Shown: positions 8,017-15,824 of the stretch, piece after piece
How positions within the stretch are numbered: the stretch's first letter is position 1
Layout: each line of letters starts with the position of its first letter
Origin: Lentisphaeria bacterium
GTDB taxonomy: Bacteria; Verrucomicrobiota; Lentisphaeria; Oligosphaerales; Oligosphaeraceae
Reading direction: 5' to 3'
Length of the DNA: 29,373 nt
Assembly (NCBI GenBank): GCA_016287975.1
Contig: JAEEXV010000221.1
Coordinates: 1 to 29,373, forward strand
Notes under the pieces: model-generated
The model's database searches: none
Told to the model about the DNA's origin: nothing
The model's input: only the letters and a program-made list of their open reading frames with translations
Translations under genes and position numbers: made by a program

Positions 8017-10539
8017 CTAATGGGAGCGTTTCCAGGCGACGAGGAGCATGGCGACGGCGAGGAGGGCGGGGACGAGGCCGATGTCGAGGAGGGCGACGCG
8101 GCGTTCGATGCGGTCGAGTTCATGGCGCAGGGCGAGGAGTTCCTGCCGCTGTTTGGCCTTGAGGCGGTTTTGGTGGCGGAGGTCTTCGGCCTCCAGTTGT
8201 TCGAGCTGGCGGCGCAGTTCCTCTTGCTGGAGTTTGCGCAGTTCAGGATCGAGTTTGGGGTTGTCGCGGATGAGCGCGGCCTGGCGGGCGATGGCGGCGT
8301 GGCGTTCGCGCAGCGGCCGTTCCTCGGCGAAGGCGGCCTTGGAGAGTTCGGCGATGCGCTGCTGGGCCTGCTGCCCGAGGGCTTCGAGGCGCGTGAAGGT
8401 GCGCTGGCGTAGGCCGCGGGTGCGGAGCCGGATGAGGCGGGCGTCGTCGCAGAGGAAGTCGACGGCGTTGACAAGGAATGCGGCGTTGTCGGAGACGGTG
8501 GTTTCGCGTGGGAGGCCGTGCTGGTCGGTGGTCTGCTGGATGACGAGGGAGTTGGCGAGCCAGTCGGCGTCGGCGACGACGATGGCGCGGGCGGGGCCCT
8601 TGGCGGCGATGGCGGCGAGGATGGCGGGCTTGCCGTCGGGGTGGTAGTCGAGGAGGATGTCGGCGGGGATTCGCTGGGCTTCCCAGGGCTTGAGGCGTCT
8701 GGCGTCTGCGGTGGACTGGGCGAGCGGGGTGAGCGTGGCGCCGTGTGCACCGGGGGCGGGTGCGAGGGCGCCTGCGCAGAAGAGGACGAGCTGGTTGAGG
8801 TGGGCGGTGACGGGGCAGGTCTGGTCGAGTTGCGCGGCGGGGATGGAGAGGAGGGTGGGGACGGATTCGACGCCGCGAACTTCATGGGTCATGGGGGTGG
8901 CCAGTTCGCGGTCGGCGACGACGGCGTTGTCGAGGGCGAGTCCGAGTTCGCGGAGGAGTTCGGGGGGGATGGCGGCGCTGGCGGGCGGCAGGCCGCGGCG
9001 CGCCTGTGCCTCGACGCGGTTCAGGGGGTCGAGCGCGAGGAGAAGCGGTCGGCCGTGGCGGAGGAAGTCCAGGATCTGCTGCAGGCGTTCGGCGGAGAGG
9101 CCGCGCGGGTGGACGACGAGCAATAGGTCGAGGTCTTCGGGGAGGGGGCCAGTGCCAGAGGGGATGACCTCGACGAGTTCGTAGGCGCGGGCGAGCTGCC
9201 GCAGCGTCCACCAGCGTTCATGCGGTCGGCGGGTGGCGGAGCCCGCGTCGCCGAAGATGGGCAGGGCCGAGACGACGCCGATGCGCCTGCGGCGTGAATT
9301 CTGCGTGGCGACGATGGCGCTGACGAGGCGGTATTCGAGTTCATGGGCGTCGCGCGGATCGAGGAACGGGATGCACTGCGTGGGCGTGCCCGCGTCGGGG
9401 GCGGCGATGGTGGCGCCGAGGAACCAGAGCTGGCCCATGGAGCCCGCATTGGGGGCGAGGCCCGCGGTTTCGGCGGCGGCCTGCGCCTCGGGGGTCTCGG
9501 GGTTGACGAACTGCAAGGTGATGGCGCCGCGCGGCGCGGCGTCGCGGAGGCGTCGGAGCAGTTCCTCGACGCGGGCGGCATGGCTGCGCTGCGGGGCGGT
9601 GAGTTCGGGGAAGTTTCGGGAATAGTGGAAGGCGATGGTGACGGGGTGGCGGAGGTCGGCAAGGAGGCTTTTGGAGCCTGGGTCGAGGCTGTAGAGGCGG
9701 TCGGCGGTGCAGTCGATGCGGCCAGGGAGGAACAGCGCGGCGGCGAGGAGCGCGAGCAGCAGTGCGCCCGCGATGGCGGCGCGGCCGAATCGGGCGGAGG
9801 GTGCGCGGGTGTGGCGTCGGGCGAGGCGCCAGGCGGTGAAGGCGAGCAGCAGGAGGATGGCGAGGATGGCGGCGGTGGGGGCGGCGAGGGTGAGGGTTCC
9901 TTGGGCGAGCGTGTTGAAGTGGGTGGTGATGGAGTGACGGGCCAGGAAGTCGAGGGTGCCTGGAGGGCATCCCCATTTGAGGAGCAGCAGATTGCAGGGG
10001 AGGAAGCCCGTGAGGAGGGCGGCGAGTCCGACGAGGAAGGCGGTGATGAAACTGACGAACTGGCTGCGGGAGACGATGGAGGCGGCCTGTCCCAGGGCGG
10101 CCGAAAGGGCGGCGGCGAGGGCGCAGGCGAAGTATCCAGTGGCGACGGGGCCCCAGTCGGGATTGCCGAGCCACGCGCAGGTGAGGGGCAGCGGCGCGGT
10201 CAGCAGCAGGCCGCACAGCAGCACGCTCCACGCCGCCGCGAACTTGGCGGCGACCAGGGCGGCATGGGGGACGGGCATGGTGAGCAGCAGTTCGGCGGTG
10301 CCGCTGCGGTATTCCTCGGACCACTGGCCCATGCAGAGGGCGGCGCCGATAAAGAGGAGCAGCCACGGCTGCCAGACGAAGAAGCCGTTGAGGTCGGCGC
10401 GGGGGCTTTCGAGGAATCCCCCGAAGGTGAGGGTGAAGAAGCCCGAGAGCAGCAGATAGACGATGAGCAGCGCGTATGCGGGCGGCGCGAAGAAGTAGTT
10501 CTTCAGTTCATGGAGATAGGCGTGGAAGAACTTGCGCAT
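8017..10539 (-). CDS. ABC-2 permease fused to GldG-like domain
   Basis: This 840-residue protein joins two parts that are separate in GldF/GldG systems. Residues about 1-240 form an ABC-2 type permease with about six membrane segments, including the EEYRSGTAELLLTMPV coupling-helix region near residue 75. A further membrane segment (about 252-270) leads into a large extracytoplasmic GldG-like domain of the 'ABC-type uncharacterized transport' kind (about 275-690; note YSLDPGSKSLLADL). Next come a Gln/Glu/Arg-rich coiled coil (about 710-800) and a last membrane helix (about 812-832). Its ATPase partner is encoded just upstream at 10712-11410. The start codon at 10539 lies only 2 bases from repeat array 2, so there is no Shine-Dalgarno sequence. 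The transported substrate is unknown; gliding itself is not implied. Confidence 0.82.
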   Translation of the reverse strand: MRKFFHAYLHELKNYFFAPPAYALLIVYLLLSGFFTLTFGGFLESPRADLNGFFVWQPWLLLFIGAALCMGQWSEEYRSGTAELLLTMPVPHAALVAAKFAAAWSVLLCGLLLTAPLPLTCAWLGNPDWGPVATGYFACALAAALSAALGQAASIVSRSQFVSFITAFLVGLAALLTGFLPCNLLLLKWGCPPGTLDFLARHSITTHFNTLAQGTLTLAAPTAAILAILLLLAFTAWRLARRHTRAPSARFGRAAIAGALLLALLAAALFLPGRIDCTADRLYSLDPGSKSLLADLRHPVTIAFHYSRNFPELTAPQRSHAARVEELLRRLRDAAPRGAITLQFVNPETPEAQAAAETAGLAPNAGSMGQLWFLGATIAAPDAGTPTQCIPFLDPRDAHELEYRLVSAIVATQNSRRRRIGVVSALPIFGDAGSATRRPHERWWTLRQLARAYELVEVIPSGTGPLPEDLDLLLVVHPRGLSAERLQQILDFLRHGRPLLLALDPLNRVEAQARRGLPPASAAIPPELLRELGLALDNAVVADRELATPMTHEVRGVESVPTLLSIPAAQLDQTCPVTAHLNQLVLFCAGALAPAPGAHGATLTPLAQSTADARRLKPWEAQRIPADILLDYHPDGKPAILAAIAAKGPARAIVVADADWLANSLVIQQTTDQHGLPRETTVSDNAAFLVNAVDFLCDDARLIRLRTRGLRQRTFTRLEALGQQAQQRIAELSKAAFAEERPLRERHAAIARQAALIRDNPKLDPELRKLQQEELRRQLEQLEAEDLRHQNRLKAKQRQELLALRHELDRIERRVALLDIGLVPALLAVAMLLVAWKRSH

Positions 10540-10541
10540 GG

Positions 10542-10649
10542 GGAAGCGACGGAAGCAACGGAAGCGACGGAAGGGACGGAAGGGACTTCAGCGACGGAAG
10601 GGACCTAAGGGACTTCAGGGACGGAAGGGACGGAAGCGACGAAAGGGAT
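10542..10649. repeat. 9-bp tandem repeat array 2 (12 units)
   Basis: Twelve 9-bp units on the plus strand fit NNMAGSGAC. GGAAGGGAC and GGAAGCGAC predominate, with TTCAGCGAC, TTCAGGGAC and CTAAGGGAC variants; the last unit is GAAAGGGAT. The array begins 2 bases beyond the permease start codon (10537-10539) and lies between it and the ATPase stop (10712). The TTCAGGGAC unit differs by one base from the main unit of array 3 at 19639. Confidence 0.93.
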
Positions 10650-10711
10650 CCGAGTGAGTGTCCTGTGCCGGGGCGCAAGCCACCAGAACAGGGGACTGAG
10701 GCGGCTTGGGC

Positions 10712-11410
10712 TTATTTGGTGGCCTGGAAGAAGAGTTCAGGCAGATTTGGGGGGACAGGGGTGTCGCTGACGATTTTGCCCTGGTGCAGGATGATGACGC
10801 GGTCGCAGATGTCGGGGACTTCGTCGAGGATGTGGGTGGAGACGAGGACGGCGGATTCCTCTCCGAGGCGGCGGATGAGTTTTCGGGCGGTCTCCTTCTG
10901 GGCGGGGTCGAGGCCGTCGGTGGGTTCGTCGAGGATGAGCAGGGGGGGGCGGTGGAGGATGGCGATGGCGAGGCCGAGGCGGTGTCGGAACCCCTTGGAG
11001 AGTTGGTCGCAGAGGCGGGAGGCGACCTCGTGCAGTTCGCAGAGGCCGAGCGCGCGCTCGATGGCGTCCGCGCGTTCGCGGCGCGGGATTCCGCGCATGT
11101 CGGCGCAGAACGCGAGGGCCTCGGCGACGCGCATCCTCGGGAAAGCTGGGGCGTTTTCGGGGAGGTATCCGAGGGCGGCGTGCGCGGCGGCGGGGGCTGT
11201 GGCGAGGTCGTGCCCCGCGATGGCGATGGTGCCCGTGTCGGCGGGGAGGAAACCCGTGACGAGGCGCATCAGCGTGCTTTTGCCGGCGCCGTTGGGGCCG
11301 AGGAGACAGGCGACCTGCGGGCCGTCGAGGGTCAGCGACAGATTGTCGACGGCGACGGTCTTGCCGAAGCGGCGGGTGAGTCTGGAGACTTGGAGGGCGG
11401 CCGGGGTCAT
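10712..11410 (-). CDS. ABC transporter ATP-binding protein (GldA/CcmA-type)
   Basis: This 232-residue nucleotide-binding subunit contains Walker A GPNGAGKST (38-46), an ABC signature in the relaxed form LSKGF (137-141) typical of the ABC-2/GldA branch, Walker B LLILDE (157-162) with the following PTDGLD, and the switch His in STHILDE (His193). The start at 11410 overlaps the upstream McsA-McsB gene stop as ATGA (11407-11410), implying coupled translation. Upstream in-frame extensions would lie inside that gene. It energises the permease/GldG fusion encoded next, from which it is separated by the 9-bp repeat array. Export is more likely than import for this class. Confidence 0.93.
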   Translation of the reverse strand: MTPAALQVSRLTRRFGKTVAVDNLSLTLDGPQVACLLGPNGAGKSTLMRLVTGFLPADTGTIAIAGHDLATAPAAAHAALGYLPENAPAFPRMRVAEALAFCADMRGIPRRERADAIERALGLCELHEVASRLCDQLSKGFRHRLGLAIAILHRPPLLILDEPTDGLDPAQKETARKLIRRLGEESAVLVSTHILDEVPDICDRVIILHQGKIVSDTPVPPNLPELFFQATK

Positions 11411-13158
11411 TGCGGGACGGCGGCGAAGAAGCCGCTGCGGGTCTGGGTGGCGTTGTAGGCCTGGATTTCGAGGTCTTCGAATGCGTCCTTGTCGGGTGGG
11501 ATGGCGTTGGGCGGGGGCGGGAAGATGCGGCTGGTCCAGGCGTGGTAGATCTGTCCGTGGTGGATGTCCGGGAAGATTCCGAGTTCGGCTCCGAGCCAGA
11601 TGGCGGAGAGGACATGGCATTGTTCGGGGACGGCGAGGCGTGCGGCGCCGAGCAGAGTGCCCGCGGCGCGTCCGATTTCGTCGAGGAGGCTGGTCTGGAG
11701 TCCGATGTGGTTCTGGAAGAAGGCTCGTGCCTCGAGTTCGCGGCGTTCGAGGATGGCGGCGGTGCGGAGCAGTGCGCGGCAGCGCTGGTTCAGGGTGTCC
11801 CCGAGTCCGAAGTCGGTGGTGAGTTGGAAGAGTCCCGTGGGCGGGTTGTCGTCGAATTCCTCCGCGGCCTGGATGCGGAGGCGGTGCTGGGCGGCGAATG
11901 TCTGGAGGGCGTCGAGACTGTTGTCGTTTTCGCGTACGAGGAGGGGGAGATGGAGGATGAGTCCGAGGCGGAGGCCGCTGCCGAGCATGGTCAGGTCGAG
12001 GTGGGTGGCTCCGAACTCCGCGTCGTTGGCGAATGCGAACTTTCGGGCGAGGCGTTGCGCGACCGCCTGGAGGTGCCGGCAGCTGGCGAAGAGCTGGCCG
12101 GGGGCGGCCCAGAGGGAGAGGCGCAGATGCGCGGGGCCCGCGAAGATCTGGGCGAAGGCGCTGGCGTCCTGGTTGCCGAGGACATGGCGGTGCGGGGAGA
12201 GGTCTCCCGCGGTGCGGTCGATGGCGTCGGCGGCGGCGAGGTGCTCCCAGGTGGTGAGAGTTTCCAGGTCCATCACATCGCCATGGGTGCTGGAATGGAA
12301 AAGCGGCTCCTGCAGCAGGGCGTCCACCAGCGCCTCTTTGAGCGGCGCCGTCTCGCGGACACGGTCGGCGGTCAAGTCGAGTTTCAGGGGGAGGTCGGCG
12401 AAGTTGCGGTCGAGGTGGACGAAACTGGAGAGGACGATGTCGGGCTTTTCGGCGGCGGGGGTGGCCTGCCGTGGCGCCCAGACTGGCACCTGGAGGAGGC
12501 GTCGAAGGCGGCGGTAGCCGTCGGCCGCGTCGGGTGGCGGGGCGGCCTCGGGATCCTGGGGCGCGGGGGATGCGGCGAGGATGCGTCGGCGCCTGGCGTC
12601 GAGGGCTTCGAGGGCGAGTTTGACTTCCTGGGCGTTCTCGTAGGCCTCGGTCTTGACGGCTTGTTCAAGGCGGTCGAGGAGTTCCTGGCGTTGGACGAGG
12701 AGTTGCTCCTGTTCGGGGGTGGCGAAGTCGACGGCGGTGGATTCCTGGCGGTGGCGGCGTTGTTCCGCGAGCTGGGGGCCGAGGAGGTTGCGCAGGTCGT
12801 TTCGGAAGAAGGTGAGGCAGTCGCGGCAGCCGATGCGGAGCCCGTCCTGGATTTGGCGCATGGTGGCGCCGCAGGTGGGGCAGTGCGGCGGTTCGGGTTC
12901 CTTGGCGGACTGGAGTTTTTCGATGAGGTCGGGGAGGTGCAGTCCGCCCTCTTCCAGGAATTTCGCGAGGTTGGCGCCGACGGCGGCGACGAGTTCGGGC
13001 GGGGCGGAGAAGAACATGCCGCCCTTGCCGTTGGCGGCCAGGGTCTCCATGGCGCAGGAGGCGCACAGGTTCATGACGTGGGCGGAGCGGTCCTGGTCGA
13101 TGACGCGGATATGGACGCAGGCAGGTCTGCTATGGCATTTTTCGCACAGGGTGTCCAT
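11407..13158 (-). CDS. McsA-McsB fusion, probable inactive protein-arginine kinase
   Basis: Residues 1-195 look like McsA: four CxxC pairs (5/8, 32/35, 93/96, 111/114) that would bind zinc, then a UVR motif (about 152-190). Residues 239-530 align with McsB, the protein-arginine kinase that in Firmicutes marks proteins for ClpCP: DIVLSS start (240-245), SPHRHVL (321-327), a TGLR-like GSGLR (393-397) and the late LGAARL...LSAIWLGAELGIF block (503-529). The catalytic chemistry appears lost. The SSRxRxARN motif is SSFVHLDRN, the NEEDH glutamates are AGPAH, the catalytic Cys position in LTSCPTN is Asp388, and the RGxYGEG loop is replaced. The McsB C-terminal tail is missing. The gene overlaps the ABC ATPase gene; no clpC or ctsR is present. 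The fold call is confident from motif order; inactivity is inferred from recalled McsB residues. Confidence 0.8.
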   Translation of the reverse strand: MDTLCEKCHSRPACVHIRVIDQDRSAHVMNLCASCAMETLAANGKGGMFFSAPPELVAAVGANLAKFLEEGGLHLPDLIEKLQSAKEPEPPHCPTCGATMRQIQDGLRIGCRDCLTFFRNDLRNLLGPQLAEQRRHRQESTAVDFATPEQEQLLVQRQELLDRLEQAVKTEAYENAQEVKLALEALDARRRRILAASPAPQDPEAAPPPDAADGYRRLRRLLQVPVWAPRQATPAAEKPDIVLSSFVHLDRNFADLPLKLDLTADRVRETAPLKEALVDALLQEPLFHSSTHGDVMDLETLTTWEHLAAADAIDRTAGDLSPHRHVLGNQDASAFAQIFAGPAHLRLSLWAAPGQLFASCRHLQAVAQRLARKFAFANDAEFGATHLDLTMLGSGLRLGLILHLPLLVRENDNSLDALQTFAAQHRLRIQAAEEFDDNPPTGLFQLTTDFGLGDTLNQRCRALLRTAAILERRELEARAFFQNHIGLQTSLLDEIGRAAGTLLGAARLAVPEQCHVLSAIWLGAELGIFPDIHHGQIYHAWTSRIFPPPPNAIPPDKDAFEDLEIQAYNATQTRSGFFAAVPQ

Positions 13159-13229
13159 GATGGGGTGAGGTCGTGTCGTCGGTTGCGGGCGGATATTTCA
13201 TCGCCTGGCGCGTGGGAAGCGGCGAAGAC

Positions 13230-13244
13230 GCATTAACTTAATGC
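13230..13244. promoter_or_regulatory. 15-bp perfect palindrome, candidate operator
   Basis: GCATTAA-C-TTAATGC is a perfect 7-bp inverted repeat around a single base. It lies in the gap between the divergent McsA-McsB gene (start 13158, minus) and glpP (start 13385, plus). It is the only AT-rich patch there, so it could be an operator or part of a promoter for either gene. No binding factor can be named. Confidence 0.45.
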
Positions 13245-13384
13245 CATTGGCGGCGATTGCCATGCGTCGGATCAAAGGATTGCGCATCGCCCGTCGGCAG
13301 GCGTTTGCGCCGGGGCGTCGAAGGAGCCCGGGGCGGTCTGGCATTCCCGCCATCGGAGAAGGATTACGAAAGGAGCGGCTGGTG

Positions 13385-13975
13385 ATGTTGAAGGGCGCTG
13401 GGTCATGGGAGGATGCGGTGATTGCGGCGGTGCGCTCGCCTGCGGAGCTGCCTGCGGTTCTGGAGACGCGGCTGAAGACGGTGTTTCTCCTGGGCGGGGA
13501 TCTGCAGAGCCTGCCTGAGGCGGCGCGGCTGCTCAAGGCGCGACGCCGTCATCTGTTCCTGCATATCGACCTGCTGGAGGGCGTTCGCAACGACGCGAGC
13601 GGGATAGCGTTCGTGAAGGAGATGCTGCATCCTGCGGGGATCATTTCGACGCGCCCTGCGTGCCTGAAACTGGCGCACGAGGCGGGGATGCTGGCGATTC
13701 TTCGCGTCTTCGCGATTGATTCCCAGGCGCTCAGGACAGGCCGCCAGCATATCGAGGCGTGTTCGCCTGAGTGCATCGAGATATTGCCAGGGGTGGCTCC
13801 CGTGGTGCTGGCGCGCGCGAAGCAGGAATTCGGGTCGTATCCGCTGATTGCGGGCGGGCTGATCCAGACGCCGGAGGATGTGCTTGCCGCGCGCCGCGCG
13901 GGGGCGGCCGCGGTGTCCACGACCTGCCCTGCGGTCTGGAAGTGGGCCTGCGGCGCGGGCGCGGCGTCCGTGTAG
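13385..13975 (+). CDS. glpP: glycerol-3-phosphate responsive antiterminator
   Basis: This 196-residue product is a GlpP-family protein, a TIM-barrel-like RNA-binding antiterminator that in Bacillus responds to glycerol 3-phosphate and lets transcription read through the leader terminators of glp genes. Family blocks are HIDLLEG (60-66), GIISTR (85-90), EILPG (132-136) and IAGGLI (155-160), followed by GAAAVSTT. I chose the ATG at 13385 because AAAGGAG lies 9 bases upstream; the reading frame is open further upstream but that part has no family resemblance. It stands alone, divergent from the McsA-McsB gene and convergent with the SDR gene. No glpF, glpK or glpD lies in the window, so its targets must be elsewhere or the ligand differs. 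Confidence 0.88.
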   Translation: MLKGAGSWEDAVIAAVRSPAELPAVLETRLKTVFLLGGDLQSLPEAARLLKARRRHLFLHIDLLEGVRNDASGIAFVKEMLHPAGIISTRPACLKLAHEAGMLAILRVFAIDSQALRTGRQHIEACSPECIEILPGVAPVVLARAKQEFGSYPLIAGGLIQTPEDVLAARRAGAAAVSTTCPAVWKWACGAGAASV

Positions 13976-14000
13976 CGGGCGCCGCGCATGGGGGGGATTC

Positions 14001-14861
14001 CTACACCCCTGAGAAGGCGGCGAAGCCGCCGTCGATGGGGATGACGGTGCCATTGACGAAGCCCGCGGCTCCGTCGTCGAGGAGCCAGAGGACCGCGCCG
14101 AGGAGGTCTTCGGGGGTTCCGAAGCGTCCCATGGGGGTATGGGTGAGGATGGTCTGGCCGCGCGGGGTGAGGGAGCCGTCGGGGTTGGTGAGGAGGGCGC
14201 GGTTCTGGTTGGTGACGAAGAATCCCGGGGCGATGGCGTTGACGCGGATGCCGACCTTGGCGAGGTGGGTGGCGAGCCACTGGGTGAAGTTGGAGATGGC
14301 GGCCTTGGCGCCGGAGTAGGCGGGGATCTTGGTCAGGGGGCGGAAGGCGTTCATCGAGGAGACGTTGAGGATGGTGCCGTGCTGCTTCTTGACCATGTCG
14401 GCGGCGAAGACCTGGGTCGGCAGGAGGGTGCCGATGAAGTTCAGGTTGAAGACGAACTGGATGCCGCTGGGATCCAGGTTGAAGAAGTTGAACTTGCCGG
14501 GCTCGGGGGCGGCGGCGATGTCGGCGGGGCTGGCGAACTCGTTGGCGGTGGTGCCCTTGGGGTTGTTGCCGCCTGCGCCGTTGATCAGGATGTCGCACGG
14601 GCCGTATTTGGCGAGGATGGTCTCGTGCGCGGCTTCAAGGGAGGCGCGGTCGAGGACGTTGGCGGGGACGCCGATGGCGACGCCGCCGTCGGCGGTGATT
14701 TCGTCGGCGGCCTGCTGGGCGGCTTCGGCCTTGAGGTCGAGGATGGCGACTTTGGCGCCGACCGAGGCGAGGGCCTTGGCCATCATGCTGCAGAGCACGC
14801 CGCCGCCTCCGGTGACGACTGCGACCTTGCCTTTGAGATCAATGTTCAGCGGGACTTTCAT
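14001..14861 (-). CDS. SDR oxidoreductase, D-mannonate oxidoreductase (fructuronate reductase) type
   Basis: The 286-residue product is a classical short-chain dehydrogenase that matches the SDR type of fructuronate/D-mannonate oxidoreductases. These reduce D-fructuronate to D-mannonate in hexuronate catabolism. It shows an NAD(P)-binding TGGGGVLC motif (17-24), INGAGGNNPKGTT (93-105), the catalytic Ser in NVSSMNAF (Ser168/169), and Tyr182 and Lys186 in AYSGAK. The last Gly of the usual TGGGGVLG motif is Cys24 here, which is odd. The ATG at 14861 is preceded by a good GGAGG site, so longer in-frame versions are rejected. It is the last gene after nfo but has its own 108-bp leader with a TTACATTGTG element. 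No uxaC or uxuA is present, so the pathway role rests on family likeness. Confidence 0.82.
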   Translation of the reverse strand: MKVPLNIDLKGKVAVVTGGGGVLCSMMAKALASVGAKVAILDLKAEAAQQAADEITADGGVAIGVPANVLDRASLEAAHETILAKYGPCDILINGAGGNNPKGTTANEFASPADIAAAPEPGKFNFFNLDPSGIQFVFNLNFIGTLLPTQVFAADMVKKQHGTILNVSSMNAFRPLTKIPAYSGAKAAISNFTQWLATHLAKVGIRVNAIAPGFFVTNQNRALLTNPDGSLTPRGQTILTHTPMGRFGTPEDLLGAVLWLLDDGAAGFVNGTVIPIDGGFAAFSGV

Positions 14862-14937
14862 GGAATCAAACCTCCAGGTTCTGTTGGGGTGGGGATGGTC
14901 GGGGACGGCCCGGCCGTTTGGAAAAGGCGCATGGCAC

Positions 14938-14943
14938 AATGTA
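14938..14943 (-). promoter_or_regulatory. -10-like element TACATT before the SDR gene
   Basis: The minus strand reads GCATTACATTGTGCC in the leader of the SDR gene, about 77 bases before the start. It shares TTACATTGTG exactly with the element at 7524-7529. Confidence 0.4.
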
Positions 14944-14969
14944 ATGCGGAAATGGGAGCGCGGCGGGGG

Positions 14970-15815
14970 TCAGTTGCGCGCGGCCTGCATGAGGCGCTGG
15001 ATTTCGGCGGGCCAGCGTTCGGGTTCGGGGGTTTCGAGGATCATGGGGATGCCGTCGAGGGCGGGGTCTTTTGCGAGCCGTTCGAAGAGGGGCCAGCCGA
15101 TGGTGCCGTCGCCGAGGGGGGCGTGGCGGTCAAGGTGGGAGCCGCACGGCGCCTTGGCGTCATTGAGGTGCATGGCACGGAGCATGGGGCGTCCGAGGCG
15201 GGCATCGAACTCCTTCCAGAAGGCGTCGTAGCCCTCGGGGGTTGCCAGGTCGATGCCTGCGGCGAAGGCGTGGCAGGTGTCGATGCATACGGCGCAGCGG
15301 TCGGGGCGTCCGACGGCCTCGGCGAGTTGCTGGAGTTCGAGGAGGGAACTGCCGCAGACGGCGCCCTGTCCCGCGGTGTTTTCGATGACGGCGATGGCGG
15401 TGGAGGTGTCGGCGAGGGCGGCGCGGATGGCCTCGGCGATGTTACGGATGGTCTCGGCCATGGAGAGTTCCTTGAGGCCCGAGCCAGGGTGGAAGTTCAG
15501 GTATTTGAGGCCGAGGGCCTCGACGCGCTGGAGTTCGGCGGCGAAGGCGGCGGTCGCGTTGGCGCGCTTTTCGGCGTCGGGGTTGCCGAGATTGATGAGA
15601 TAGGAGTCGTGCGGGAGGATTGCCTCGGGGGCGAAGCCGTGGCGTTTGCAGGCGCCGCGGAAGTTGTCGGTTTCCTGCGTCGTGAGGTCGGGGGCGCGCC
15701 ATTGGCGCTGGTTTTTGGTGAACAGGGCGAAGCCAGTGGCCCCGATGGCCGCCGCGTTCTCAGGGGCGTTGGCGACGCCGCCCGCGATGCTGACATGTGC
15801 GCCGAAGTATTTCAT
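14970..15815 (-). CDS. nfo: endonuclease IV (AP endonuclease)
   Basis: This 281-residue protein is endonuclease IV, which cuts the DNA backbone 5' of abasic sites in base excision repair. All nine metal ligands of the trinuclear zinc centre are present: His69, His109, Glu145, Asp179, His182, His216, Asp229, His231 and Glu261, the same numbering I know for the E. coli enzyme. Blocks seen are LPHDSYLINL, NFHPG, IENTAGQG, IDTCHAFAAG, MHLND and LETP. The start at 15815 is 9 bases after the dapF-like stop, so the two are cotranscribed with the membrane protein further upstream. No Shine-Dalgarno sequence is visible, in keeping with tight coupling. Confidence 0.96.
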   Translation of the reverse strand: MKYFGAHVSIAGGVANAPENAAAIGATGFALFTKNQRQWRAPDLTTQETDNFRGACKRHGFAPEAILPHDSYLINLGNPDAEKRANATAAFAAELQRVEALGLKYLNFHPGSGLKELSMAETIRNIAEAIRAALADTSTAIAVIENTAGQGAVCGSSLLELQQLAEAVGRPDRCAVCIDTCHAFAAGIDLATPEGYDAFWKEFDARLGRPMLRAMHLNDAKAPCGSHLDRHAPLGDGTIGWPLFERLAKDPALDGIPMILETPEPERWPAEIQRLMQAARN

Positions 15816-15824
15816 GGCTGATGG

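Noticed and set aside
10476..11822. Plus-strand frame running through array 2
   Set aside because: It is antisense to the ABC ATPase and part of the McsA-McsB gene, and uses the repeat as Arg/Asp/Gly codons; no start site or motif supports it.
11410..13236. A 608-residue plus-strand frame
   Set aside because: It is antisense to the McsA-McsB fusion and has no domain-like features.
13241..13384. In-frame 48-residue N-terminal extension of glpP
   Set aside because: It is Arg/Gly/Pro-rich with no family similarity, and it would start within the palindrome region without a ribosome-binding site; the ATG at 13385 has AAAGGAG.
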